From Marinobacterium nitratireducens (lineage in GTDB: Bacteria; Pseudomonadota; Gammaproteobacteria; Pseudomonadales; Balneatricaceae): a stretch of DNA of 64,000 nucleotides. The notes below the pieces were generated by a model. The model worked only from the letters and a program-made list of their open reading frames with translations. It was not told the origin of the DNA and ran no database searches. Both the position numbers and the translations under genes were made by a program. Shown here piece by piece: positions 46,901 through 57,093 of this stretch. The number at the start of each line of letters is the position of its first letter. Position 1 is the stretch's first letter. The stretch spans positions 186,001 to 250,000 of the forward strand of contig NZ_BMLT01000001.1 in the NCBI RefSeq assembly GCF_014645375.1. The letters run 5' to 3'.

Positions 46901-48583
46901 ATGTACCGATACGATGAGTACGATCGCGCACTGGTCCAGGCGCGGGTCGAGCAGTTCCGCGACCAGGTGGCGCGGCGAATGAGTGGCGAGCTGAGCGAAG
47001 ACGAATTTCTGCCGCTGCGGTTGCAGAATGGACTCTATCTGCAACGTCATGCCTACATGCTGCGGGTTGCGATTCCCTATGGCACCTTGTCGACGGCACA
47101 GCTGCGGACCCTTGCCCAAATCGCCGAGGTGTACGATCGCGGTTATGGCCATTTCACCACGCGGCAGAATATCCAGTTCAACTGGATCGAACTGGAGCAG
47201 GTGCCGGATATTCTGCAATTGCTGGCCGATTCGCAGATGCACGCGATTCAGACTTCCGGCAACTGCGTGCGCAATATCACCACCGAGGCTTTCGCCGGCG
47301 TTGCCGACGACGAGCTGCTGGATCCGCGCCCGCTGGCAGAGATCCTGCGCCAGTGGTCCACGGTCAACCCGGAGTTCCTCTATCTTCCGCGCAAGTTCAA
47401 GATCGCCATTTCGTCGTCAGAGACCGACCGGGCCGCGCTGCGTGCCCACGATATCGGTCTGTATCTCTACCGCGGCGAGGACGGCGAAATGCTGCTGCGC
47501 GTGATGGCCGGCGGCGGACTGGGACGGACACCCATCCTCAACGAGGCGATCCGTGAAGCGCTGCCGTGGCGACACCTGCTGACCTATGTCGAGGCGGTCC
47601 TGCGGGTCTATAACCGCCACGGGCGACGGGACAACAAATACAAGGCGCGGATCAAGATACTGGTGAAGTCCCTGGGCGTCGAAGCCTTTGCGGCCGAGGT
47701 CGAGCGGGAGTGGGAACAGATCCGCGACAGCGCCGGCGAACTGACCGGCGAGGAGTACGAACGGGTTGCCGAGGGGTTCAAGGCACCGAACTACCTGCGA
47801 CTCGATGCCCTGGATCCGGCCTACGGTGCCTGGCTGGCGCGGGACCCGGGCTTTGCCCGTTGGACCCAGACCAATACCCGGCCGCACAAGATCACCGGCT
47901 ATGCCTCCGTCTTGCTGTCGACCAAGCCCACTCAGGGTGCCGCGCCCGGGGATGTGACGGCGCCCCAGATGCGCGCAGTTGCCGACCTGGCGGACCGTTA
48001 CGGCTTCGGCGAGCTCCGGGTGACGCACGAGCAGAACCTCGTACTGCCGGATATCCGCAAGTGCGATCTCTATCTGCTGTGGCAGGCGCTCGGGGATATT
48101 GGCCTGGCGACCCCGAATGTCGGCCTGCTGACGGATGTGATTGCCTGCCCCGGCGGCGATTACTGCAGCCTGGCCAGTACCCGATCGCTGCCGGTCGCGA
48201 AGGCGATCCAGGCCCGCTTCGACAACCTCGACTATCAGCACGACCTTGGCGATCTCAGCCTCAATATCTCCGGTTGCGTGAATGCCTGCGGACACCACCA
48301 TATCGGCAATATCGGCATCCTGGGGGTCGACCGCAAGGGCGAGGAGTATTTCCAGATCACCATCGGCGGGGCCCAGGGCAAGGCCAGTGCGATCGGCAAG
48401 GTGATCGGGCCGTCGGTCCGGGCCGAGGAAGTACCGGACGTGATCGAACGCCTGCTGGCGACCTATCTGCATTATCGCGAGGACGAAGAAACCTTCATCG
48501 ACACGCTGGAGCGCATCGGCCTGGCGCCTTTCAAGGAAGGTGCTTATGACCGGAACGGGATCGGACGGGAGGCAGGGGCATGA
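46901..48583 (+). CDS. cysI: Sulfite/nitrite reductase hemoprotein CysI-like
   Basis: The 560-residue siroheme enzyme reduces sulfite to sulfide (or nitrite to ammonia). It begins MYRYDEYDRALVQARVEQF. The siroheme/4Fe-4S ligands lie in two pairs: CPGGDYCSLA and CVNACGHHHIGN. An early TTRQNIQFNW segment is the conserved substrate-site region. The GGAGCGG sequence is upstream. It overlaps the next gene by 4 nt. In Pseudomonas this pair serves assimilatory sulfite reduction, which is the favoured reading. Confidence 0.9.
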   Translation: MYRYDEYDRALVQARVEQFRDQVARRMSGELSEDEFLPLRLQNGLYLQRHAYMLRVAIPYGTLSTAQLRTLAQIAEVYDRGYGHFTTRQNIQFNWIELEQVPDILQLLADSQMHAIQTSGNCVRNITTEAFAGVADDELLDPRPLAEILRQWSTVNPEFLYLPRKFKIAISSSETDRAALRAHDIGLYLYRGEDGEMLLRVMAGGGLGRTPILNEAIREALPWRHLLTYVEAVLRVYNRHGRRDNKYKARIKILVKSLGVEAFAAEVEREWEQIRDSAGELTGEEYERVAEGFKAPNYLRLDALDPAYGAWLARDPGFARWTQTNTRPHKITGYASVLLSTKPTQGAAPGDVTAPQMRAVADLADRYGFGELRVTHEQNLVLPDIRKCDLYLLWQALGDIGLATPNVGLLTDVIACPGGDYCSLASTRSLPVAKAIQARFDNLDYQHDLGDLSLNISGCVNACGHHHIGNIGILGVDRKGEEYFQITIGGAQGKASAIGKVIGPSVRAEEVPDVIERLLATYLHYREDEETFIDTLERIGLAPFKEGAYDRNGIGREAGA

Positions 48584-49083
48584 ACAACCTGATCAGGATC
48601 GTCGATGGTGAGGCCAGGGTGGTCGAACGGGATCCCTGGCAAATCCGGGATGACAGCGACGCCACGGTGGCGGACTACGGGATTCTGCCGCTGGCGCGTT
48701 GGCAGGCGCTGACGGACGACGCCAAGACCAGGGCGGCTGTGCTGCTGGACCCGGATGACGACCCCGAGGTCCTGGTTCCCTGGCTGGACCGGATTGAACT
48801 CATAGCGCTGGCGTTTCCCAGCTTTCGCGACGGCAGGGCCTATACGCAGGCCGTGCTGCTGCGTTCGCGCCTCGGGTTCGAGGGGGATCTTCGCGCGGTG
48901 GGTGACGTGTTGCGCGATCAGTTGGCGGCGATGCGCCACTGTGGATTCAGTTCTTTCGCGGTAAGAGATGACCGTTCTGCGGAGGACGCCCTGAAAGGGT
49001 TGCACAACTTCGATCAGATCTATGCACGCTCGGTGCTGAGTCCCGAGCCTCTGTTCAGGAGACGGGGCGCCGCAGGCGCATAG
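48580..49083 (+). CDS. DUF934 protein, partner of sulfite reductase
   Basis: The 167-residue soluble protein matches DUF934 by the segment ELIALAFPSFRDGRAYTQAVLLRSRLGF and the later LRDQLAAMRHCGFSSF. Its start overlaps cysI by 4 nt. The linked pair is standard in Pseudomonas; the protein is presumed to deliver electrons or assist the hemoprotein, but the exact role is not established. Confidence 0.88.
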   Translation: MNNLIRIVDGEARVVERDPWQIRDDSDATVADYGILPLARWQALTDDAKTRAAVLLDPDDDPEVLVPWLDRIELIALAFPSFRDGRAYTQAVLLRSRLGFEGDLRAVGDVLRDQLAAMRHCGFSSFAVRDDRSAEDALKGLHNFDQIYARSVLSPEPLFRRRGAAGA

Positions 49084-49134
49084 GAGTGGAGTCGATATCC
49101 GGGAGCCGGCAAATAAACTTGCCGGCGTTCCCGA

Positions 49135-49533
49135 TCACCCGGCATCGGCCAGAAGATACGAAGCCAGCAGAGATCTTTCACGGTCAGGTACCCGTACCGG
49201 CCTGCGGGTCTCCATATCCAGCGTGACGACGGTGGTGCGAGCCTGCACGCAGCACTGCTCCTTCTGCCAGAGTTCCTGGACGAAGCAGATGGAGCTGTTA
49301 CCGATCTTTTCCACGGCCGTTCTGGCCGTCACCAGGGCACCCCAGTGCAGCTCGCGGCTGAAGTCGACGTTCAGGTTGACGACCACGGTCGGTACGCGGG
49401 AGCCCAACTCCTCGCGAAACAATGCCGCCCGCCCATCGGCCAGCCAGACGGGGATGACGGTATTGTTGATATGGCCGCGCATATCGGTTTCGCTGAAGCG
49501 TGGCTTGATGGATGCCTCGAAGTAGGGCGGCAT
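49135..49533 (-). CDS. 4HBT hotdog acyl-CoA thioesterase
   Basis: The 132-residue protein begins MPPYFEASIKPRFSETDMRGHINN, with the catalytic Asp region of 4-hydroxybenzoyl-CoA thioesterase-like enzymes (ETDMRGHINNT). A longer upstream reading has no family similarity. It is the last gene of the minus-strand CoA cluster, 131 nt after the thiolase; it could release free acids from CoA intermediates or serve as a proofreading thioesterase. Confidence 0.85.
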   Translation of the reverse strand: MPPYFEASIKPRFSETDMRGHINNTVIPVWLADGRAALFREELGSRVPTVVVNLNVDFSRELHWGALVTARTAVEKIGNSSICFVQELWQKEQCCVQARTTVVTLDMETRRPVRVPDRERSLLASYLLADAG

Positions 49534-49664
49534 GGCGCTGTCCTCAAAGTGGTGAGCCAGGGAACCCGGCGGATCAGCAAGGAGATCGGCCGGGTTGAGC
49601 TGGATGGCAATCCCTGGTTGCTGCCGTTTGACGTGGCAGCGCCCAGGGCGCGCGATTTCGGCGG

Positions 49665-50870
<1,206 letters not shown>

Positions 50871-50874
50871 CTTT

Positions 50875-52953
50875 TCACTCCTGAGCCGTCTTGGCGTCGA
50901 GGGTTATCAGGGTTGCATCGCCCCGTTCCTGGCCTTTGCCGCTGACGGCGACAAGTCGGTCGAGGGCGGCATTGAGCGCGTCCGCCTCCATCTGGCGGGC
51001 GATGAAGATCGGGCCGCCGCGCCAGCGCGGAAAGCCATAGCCATGCGCGAGGGCGATATCGATATCCTCGGGACGCTGGCAGACGCCTTCACCGAGCAGC
51101 AGCAGGGCCTCGTTGATCAGCGCCAGTACGGCGCGCTGCTGAATATCCCCGGCACTGAAGGCCTTGGGCTCGATGCCCTGATCCGCGCGGTAGCCGGCGA
51201 TGATCCCGGCGACGTCGGGGTCGACAACCGGCCGGTTGTCGTCGTAGCGGTAGTAGCCCTTGCCGGTCTTGCGCCCGAGACGTCCGGCTTCGCAGATCAG
51301 GTCCGGAATGCCGACATAGCGCCGCAGGTGACGGCTGTCGGCGGTTTGCTGGCGCATCCTCCAGGCGATATCGAGCCCGGACATGTCGGCGACCTTGAAC
51401 GGGCCCATGGCGAAACCGTAGGCCTCGATGGCGGCGTCGATCTGCTCGGGGCTGGCGCCTTCTTCGAGCATGAACTCGCACTGGCGGCGATAGGCGGCAT
51501 AGAGCCGGTTGCCAACGAAGCCCCAGGCGTTGGCGACAACGATCGCCTTTTTCTTCAGCCGGCCGGCGAACGCCAGCGCCGCACAGAGGGTCTCTTCGCT
51601 GGTCGAATTGCTGCGCACCACTTCCAGCAACGACATGCGGTGGGCGGGGCTGAAGAAGTGCAGGCCGAGCACCCGTTCCGGGTGCGGGATCGCCGCCGCG
51701 ATGGTGTCGATATCGAGATAGGAGGTATTGGTCGCCAGCAGGGTGTCCCTGGGCACGAGATCGGCCAGGGTACTGAACAGTGACTGCTTAGCGCCGAGGT
51801 CCTCGATAATGGCTTCGATCACCAGATCCGCATCGGCGACGACCTGAATATCCTGGCTCGGTGCCAGCCGGGCCAGGCGCGCATCGCATTGCTCGACGCT
51901 CAGGCGCTGGCGGCTGACGTCGCCCTCCAGTTCATTTCTGATGCGGTTTACGCCGGCATCGAGCGCGGCCGGGTTAAGCTCGAGCAGATCGACCCGGTAA
52001 CCAGCATTCAATACGCAAAGGGCGATACCGCTGCCCATGGTGCCGGCGCCGATTACCGCGATGCGCTCGAGTGCCCGTGGTTGTACCGGCTGCTGCGGGA
52101 CGAAGGGTTCGGCACGTTCGGCGAAGAACAGGTAGCGCAGGGCCTGCGCCGCATCGCTGCCGCGCAGGGTCAGGAACTGCGCGCGTTCTTGGGCGATCCC
52201 GTCGGCGAAGCTCAGCTCGCCTGCGGCAAGCACCACATCTGCTGCGACGGCCGCCGCCGGAAGGCCGCGGGCGCGGGTGACCAGTTTTTGTGCCTGAAAC
52301 TCGAGTGCGGCCCGGTCGGCGGGCTCGACGGTCCGTGCGCTCAATGGCCGTTTGCCCCCACTGTAGCCCCGGGCAAAGCCCAGCACTTCAGCGTATTGGG
52401 CATCCGTATCGGTGGCGCTCAGCAGCTGATCGACCAGACCCAGCTCCCGGGCCCGGGTTGCGTTGACCGGCTTGCCGCTGACGATCATATCGAGCGCCGC
52501 GGGCAGGCCGATCGCGCGGGGCAGGCGCTGGGTGCCGCCGGCCCCCGGGATGATGCCAACCGTGACCTCGGGCATGCCGAGGGTGGCATCGGCCGTTGCC
52601 AGGCGCACGTCGCAGGCCAGCGCCAGTTCCAGCCCGCCGCCAAGGGTGTGTCCCCTGACGACGGCGATGACCGGCACCGGGCAGGCTTCGAGGGCTGCCG
52701 TGACCTGGGGCAGGGTGGGCTCGGTCGGTGCGTGCTCCAGCTCGCGCAGGTCCGCACCGGCCATCAGGTTGCGGCCGGCGCCGGTTAGCACGACGGCACG
52801 AGTGTGCGCGGCGTCGATGTCCGCGAGGGCGGACAGGATCCCCCTGCGCACCGCGTCGGTACTGCTGTTGACGGGGGGATTGTCGAGGGTGATGACGGCG
52901 ACATCCCCCTCGTGCCGAAGGCGAACCTGGCCGCTGGTGCGTGGTTCAGCCAT
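50875..52953 (-). CDS. FadB-like bifunctional enoyl-CoA hydratase/3-hydroxyacyl-CoA dehydrogenase
   Basis: The 692-residue protein is a fusion. The N-terminal crotonase half (about residues 1-190) keeps both catalytic glutamates, in LGGGLELALACD and MPEVTVGIIPGAGG. The C-terminal half has the NAD motif IAVIGAGTMGSGIALC near residue 300 and the dehydrogenase tail FVGNRLYAAYRRQCEF. The start MAEPRTSGQV is chosen; a longer reading is not credible. It overlaps the synthetase gene by 8 nt. Performs steps 2 and 3 of beta-oxidation. Confidence 0.92.
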   Translation of the reverse strand: MAEPRTSGQVRLRHEGDVAVITLDNPPVNSSTDAVRRGILSALADIDAAHTRAVVLTGAGRNLMAGADLRELEHAPTEPTLPQVTAALEACPVPVIAVVRGHTLGGGLELALACDVRLATADATLGMPEVTVGIIPGAGGTQRLPRAIGLPAALDMIVSGKPVNATRARELGLVDQLLSATDTDAQYAEVLGFARGYSGGKRPLSARTVEPADRAALEFQAQKLVTRARGLPAAAVAADVVLAAGELSFADGIAQERAQFLTLRGSDAAQALRYLFFAERAEPFVPQQPVQPRALERIAVIGAGTMGSGIALCVLNAGYRVDLLELNPAALDAGVNRIRNELEGDVSRQRLSVEQCDARLARLAPSQDIQVVADADLVIEAIIEDLGAKQSLFSTLADLVPRDTLLATNTSYLDIDTIAAAIPHPERVLGLHFFSPAHRMSLLEVVRSNSTSEETLCAALAFAGRLKKKAIVVANAWGFVGNRLYAAYRRQCEFMLEEGASPEQIDAAIEAYGFAMGPFKVADMSGLDIAWRMRQQTADSRHLRRYVGIPDLICEAGRLGRKTGKGYYRYDDNRPVVDPDVAGIIAGYRADQGIEPKAFSAGDIQQRAVLALINEALLLLGEGVCQRPEDIDIALAHGYGFPRWRGGPIFIARQMEADALNAALDRLVAVSGKGQERGDATLITLDAKTAQE

Positions 52954-55072
52954 AGTGTCGTTCTCCTGCGCTGTCTTCAGCCCGCTCCTGCTCCAAGACC
53001 AGGACGGCGTCGGCGGCGACGACACCCTGGCCTTCCGGCAACACGAACAGCGGGTTGATTTCCGAGGTCAGGACCCGGTCGTTCAGTGCGGCGATCAGGG
53101 CCGAGAAATTGACGATGGCCTGGGCGAGCGCTTCGGTGTCACGGTGTACGGAGCCGCGGTAGCCATCGAGCAGCGGCCAGGTCGTCAGCTTCTGCATCAT
53201 CGCCCGGGCCTGCTCCAGTGTCAGGCCGCCTTGCTCGGGCAACAGACACAGGGTCGTATCCTTGAACAATTCGGCGGTCACGCCGCCGGCGCCCAGCAGG
53301 ATCGCCGTCCCCAGGGCGTCGCGATTGGCGCCGAGAATCAGCTCGTGACCGCCACCCACCATCGCCTCGACCAGGAACCGGTCCGGGCGCCGGCCCACAT
53401 GGCGCGCCACATCCTCGATCATCTGTTCGAGACGCTCGCCGATGGTGTCGGCGTTCAGATGCAGCGCCACGCCGCCGATATCGCTCTTGTGCAGCAGCTC
53501 GGCGTCCAGCACCTTGAGGACCACCGGCTGCCCCAGTTCGCGCGCGGCCTGTACCGCTTCCTCGCGGCTGCTGACGACACGGCTTGCCGGTACCGGGATA
53601 CCCGCCTGGCTGAACAGCGCCTTGGCGGTTGACTCATCGATCGAGCCCTCGCCAAGCCCCGTCATATCGGGCAGCGCGATGCCGGGTTCCGCCTGCCCGG
53701 CGAGCAGCGGCTGACCGGTGAAATGCAGCGCCTCGAGCACGGCGCTGCAGCTTTCCGGAGAGCTGAAGCCCGGGATGCCGGCGCTGTTCAGGCGTTTCAG
53801 CGTATCCGGTGCGTAGGGACTGACGTAGGCCAGCACCGGCTTGTCGTTGGTGTCCAGGCAGTCCTGGATGGCGCCGACCACGAGGTCGGGCATGGCCAGC
53901 CCGGAGGAACCGATGATCACGACCAGGGCGTCGTAGCTGTCGCTCGCCAGCAGGGTACGGATCGCCTGGCGCAGCAGTTCGGGCTGCAGGCCGGCCAGCG
54001 TCACGTCGATCGGGTTGCGGTCCAGGGCCGTGGGAGTATCGCCCTGCAGGGCGCGCAGCTTCTCGGCGGTGTCGGCGTCGGGTGCCGGGGTGTCGAAATG
54101 GTTCATCCCGAGGCTGTCGGCGATCAGCGTTCCGGCACCGCCGGTCGAGGTCAGGATCGCAACGCGGCGGCCTGCCAGCTTGCGACCGGCGACCAGCACT
54201 GCCGGAATGTCGAGGAACTCGTCGAAGGTGTTGGCGCGGATTACACCCAGTTCGCGGAAGAAGGCGTCGTAGACGCGGTCTTCACCGGCCAGCGCGCCGG
54301 TATGGGAGCTGGCTGCGCTGGCACCGGCCTCGGAGCGACCGATCTTGAACACCACCAGCGGCTTGCCGGCCTCACGGGCACGGATCGCCACTTCGCGGAA
54401 CCGCTGCGGATTACGGATGCTTTCCAGATAGAGCGCGATCACCTTGGTGTTCTCGTCGTCCACCAGGTAGTCGATGAAGTCGCTGACCTCGAGATCCACC
54501 TCGTTGCTGGTGGAAATCAGCGACGACAGGCCGATACCACGGCCTGCCGCGCGGGAGAGCAGGGCGCCGAGAATGCCGCCGCTCTGGGAGACGACGGCGA
54601 CGTGGCCGGCGGGCAGATCACTGACCTCGAGGGCGCCGCTGGCCGAGAGCGGAATACGCGCGGACAGGTTGACCAGGCCGATGGTATTCGGACCGAGGAT
54701 GCGCATGGCGCCTGCGGCTTCTTTCAGTTCTTCCTGCAGATCCTGCCCGCCTTCACCCGCCTCGGCGAAGCCGCTGGCCAGGACGACGGCCGCCTTGCAA
54801 CCCAGTTTTGCAAGGGAGCGGACGGCGTCGACACTGCGTTTGGCGTTGAGCAGCACCAGGCCTACATCCGGGGCCTCCGGCAAGGCTTCGACACTGGCAT
54901 AGCAGGTCAGGCCCTGGATCTCGGTCGCTTTGGGGTTGACCGGGTAAATGGCGCCACTGAAACCGTGCTTCAGCAGGTAGGAGACCGGGCGGCCGGAGGT
55001 TTTGCTGTGATCGGCCGAGGCGCCGATGACGGCGATGCTTTTGGGGTTGAGCAGGGCGTCGAGCTGTTTCAT
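52946..55072 (-). CDS. ADP-forming acyl-CoA synthetase (acetate-CoA ligase type)
   Basis: The 708-residue protein has an N-terminal CoA-binding domain (SIAVIGASADHSKTSGRPVSYL), a central succinyl-CoA ligase-like domain with the phosphohistidine site SSHTGALAGEDRVYDAFF, and a C-terminal ATP-grasp domain (STAKALFSQAGIPVPASR, VVLKVLDAELLHKSDIGG). It activates a carboxylic acid to its CoA ester with ATP to ADP plus Pi. It overlaps the neighbours by 4 and 8 nt. Substrate unknown; the operon suggests an aromatic-derived or dicarboxylic acid. Confidence 0.9.
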   Translation of the reverse strand: MKQLDALLNPKSIAVIGASADHSKTSGRPVSYLLKHGFSGAIYPVNPKATEIQGLTCYASVEALPEAPDVGLVLLNAKRSVDAVRSLAKLGCKAAVVLASGFAEAGEGGQDLQEELKEAAGAMRILGPNTIGLVNLSARIPLSASGALEVSDLPAGHVAVVSQSGGILGALLSRAAGRGIGLSSLISTSNEVDLEVSDFIDYLVDDENTKVIALYLESIRNPQRFREVAIRAREAGKPLVVFKIGRSEAGASAASSHTGALAGEDRVYDAFFRELGVIRANTFDEFLDIPAVLVAGRKLAGRRVAILTSTGGAGTLIADSLGMNHFDTPAPDADTAEKLRALQGDTPTALDRNPIDVTLAGLQPELLRQAIRTLLASDSYDALVVIIGSSGLAMPDLVVGAIQDCLDTNDKPVLAYVSPYAPDTLKRLNSAGIPGFSSPESCSAVLEALHFTGQPLLAGQAEPGIALPDMTGLGEGSIDESTAKALFSQAGIPVPASRVVSSREEAVQAARELGQPVVLKVLDAELLHKSDIGGVALHLNADTIGERLEQMIEDVARHVGRRPDRFLVEAMVGGGHELILGANRDALGTAILLGAGGVTAELFKDTTLCLLPEQGGLTLEQARAMMQKLTTWPLLDGYRGSVHRDTEALAQAIVNFSALIAALNDRVLTSEINPLFVLPEGQGVVAADAVLVLEQERAEDSAGERHYG

Positions 55073-55866
55073 TTGCCGGCCTCCTTGGCGCGATCGAGGA
55101 AAGCCTGTACCGAAGCGCGATGTTCCTCAGAGGTGTAACAGATACCCTGGGCCTTGCTGCCTTCGGCGAATACCTGGTGCTCGGACAGCTCATAGCTGCG
55201 GTTGATGATCGACTTGGTCAGGGCGATGGCGGTACGCGAACCGCTGCTCATTTCTTCGGCCATGGCCTTGGCGGTCGCCAGCAGACTGTCCGCCTCGCAC
55301 AACTGGTCGGCGATACCTAGCTGAACGGCTTCCTCGGCTTCGACACGTCGGCCGCTGAAAATCAGGGCCTTGGCGCGCGCCAGTCCCACCCGGCGCGGCA
55401 GGAAGTACATACCGCCGCCATCGGGTACCAGGCCGCGGGCGATGTAAGCCCAGGTGAAGGTGGCGGGGCGCGCCGCCACGACAAGGTCGCAGGAGAGTGC
55501 CAGGTCGGCTCCGAGGCCTGCTGCGGCACCGTTGACCGCCGCGATGGTGGGAATCGGCAGGTTGAGCAGCAGGCTGGCGGCATAATGGACGCCCTGCTGG
55601 CGGTCCCAGCCGTTGAAGCCGACGGTGGCCGGGTCCGCTTCCATGCGCGTTTTCATGCCGGCGATATCGCCGCCCGCGCAGAATCCCTTGCCGCTCCCGG
55701 TGATGATCAGTGCGCGGACGCTGCGGTCGCGACGCAGGTTCTCCAGATGTTCTACCAGTTCAGCGCGCATGGCATCGCTCATGGCGTTGCGCTTTTCGGG
55801 CCGGTTGAGGGTCAGAATGGCAATACCACCTTCCTGCTGAAATTCGATGAGAGCGTCTTGACTCAT
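55069..55866 (-). CDS. PaaG-like enoyl-CoA hydratase/isomerase
   Basis: The 265-residue crotonase-fold protein has GKGFCAGGDIAGM for CoA binding. In the active site, the first glutamate is replaced (GLGADLALSCD, an Asp where most hydratases have Glu). At the second position it has Tyr (TWAYIARGLVPDGGG). PaaG-type isomerases have this arrangement. It is the first gene of the minus-strand CoA operon and overlaps the synthetase by 4 nt. The call is isomerase-like; hydratase activity is uncertain. Confidence 0.85.
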   Translation of the reverse strand: MSQDALIEFQQEGGIAILTLNRPEKRNAMSDAMRAELVEHLENLRRDRSVRALIITGSGKGFCAGGDIAGMKTRMEADPATVGFNGWDRQQGVHYAASLLLNLPIPTIAAVNGAAAGLGADLALSCDLVVAARPATFTWAYIARGLVPDGGGMYFLPRRVGLARAKALIFSGRRVEAEEAVQLGIADQLCEADSLLATAKAMAEEMSSGSRTAIALTKSIINRSYELSEHQVFAEGSKAQGICYTSEEHRASVQAFLDRAKEAGK

Positions 55867-56556
55867 GGCGGGCCTCTTTTTTCAGTAAAACCGATTCGAG
55901 TGTTATTTGAGATTGAGATGTTGAGCACAGAGGCGAGATCCTGATTGGTCACGGATACAATCGCCGTCGTTTCATCTGCTGGTCATCCCTGAAATCATTC
56001 TTGAATTTACGACTCCAGGGTGCAAATGAGTAAAGCGTCCGCCAGCGCTAACAAAAAGTTAGAGAATGAGTCGCAGTGGTTGGATGTTTCCAGACGGCAT
56101 TGCCAAGTTTTGTTGTTAGCCTGACGTGCCAAGAGGTTCTACTTATTTGCACTTCAAGCCATGAAAACGGGCGCAGGTGCGCGGACATGCGGGTTTCCGT
56201 GCCAGTTCACACCGGCCTGCGGCCAATGATGATGCATCCCTAGCTTAATGTATTAACCCGCGTGTTAAGACGCACGTAGCAGGGGCTGTAGTAGGCCCCG
56301 GGTGGTTTTGCCCAACAGAAAGCTGCCCTGAGGCCCAATAAATACTCAGTTCAGTGGTAGGGTCGCTTCAGTCATAGTAGGAACCGTATTCAAGAGGCGT
56401 TGAATCTCGCCGGGCAACAGTTCGGATGGTGGGTTTTGGGCATCGAGTGCTTGGATGCACCGGGGAAGTGATTGCCTCGAACAATAACAATAGGTCCACG
56501 CACTCGCGTTGGCGTGGACGAAATCAGGACTAACGTCAGGTCCTGGGGAGGAGAGT
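55867..56556. other. 690-bp intergenic region between divergent operons
   Basis: No credible gene is seen between the PaaG-like gene (minus strand) and tctB (plus strand). Small open frames inside lack family similarity and codon bias. No LysR or other regulator gene is present. Some AT-rich patches (near 56040-56130 and 56235-56275) suit promoters. An excellent Shine-Dalgarno (GGGGAGGAG) precedes tctB. A regulatory RNA or operators may lie here. Confidence 0.6.
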
Positions 56557-57084
56557 ATGAATTCGTCGACAGCATCGACTAGAAGCGTGCCTAAGGAACC
56601 GGTCGGCAGCCACCGCAAGCAAGAGGGTGTGCTCCAGGTTCCATTGGTGTGGCTGGAATTGCTGCTTGGTATCGTTTTGCTGATAGTCGTCGGTAGCTAT
56701 CTATACGAGGCCGCAAAACTTCCCGATCCGATGAACCCCAAGGCTGTGGGGGCCGGCGATTTCCCGATGATGATAGCCATCGGAACCCTGGTCGCGGTAT
56801 TTCTGATGTCCTGCCACGGCCTGGTGAAGATATTTAGCGAAAAGGAACACGAGCTGGTCGAACTCAGTCGGCCCCTCTCTGTGATTGTCGCGATTCTGGT
56901 GCTGGTCGGTATTGGCGCCTTCCTGGACTCCCTGGGGGCCATCATCGCGACGGCGGGGCTTTCCGCTTTGCTCATGTTGGCAGTGGGGGAGCGCAGACCG
57001 CTCCAGCTCATCGCCGTTCCATTGGGCCTGGCGCTTGGCCTCTATGTCATTTTCGTCCTCGCTCTCGGTGTCTATTTTCCTTAA
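56557..57084 (+). CDS. tctB: TTT small subunit TctB, second system
   Basis: The 175-residue protein starts MNSSTASTRSVPKEPVG at an ATG with GGGGAGGAG upstream. After a cytoplasmic stretch of about 35 residues come four hydrophobic helices (for example LELLLGIVLLIVVGSYLYEA). The length and topology fit TctB with an extended N-terminus. tctA follows after 9 nt. This is the second TTT set in the window, distinct from the 39-kb set. Confidence 0.88.
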   Translation: MNSSTASTRSVPKEPVGSHRKQEGVLQVPLVWLELLLGIVLLIVVGSYLYEAAKLPDPMNPKAVGAGDFPMMIAIGTLVAVFLMSCHGLVKIFSEKEHELVELSRPLSVIVAILVLVGIGAFLDSLGAIIATAGLSALLMLAVGERRPLQLIAVPLGLALGLYVIFVLALGVYFP

Positions 57085-57093
57085 GGTGTCGCC

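Noticed and set aside
53723-55138. 471-residue plus-strand open frame opposite the ADP-forming synthetase
   Set aside because: Antisense of a well-supported CoA synthetase with domain motifs.
56100-56160. Possible sigma54 promoter (TGGCACG word on the minus strand)
   Set aside because: The -12 GC element is not at the correct distance.
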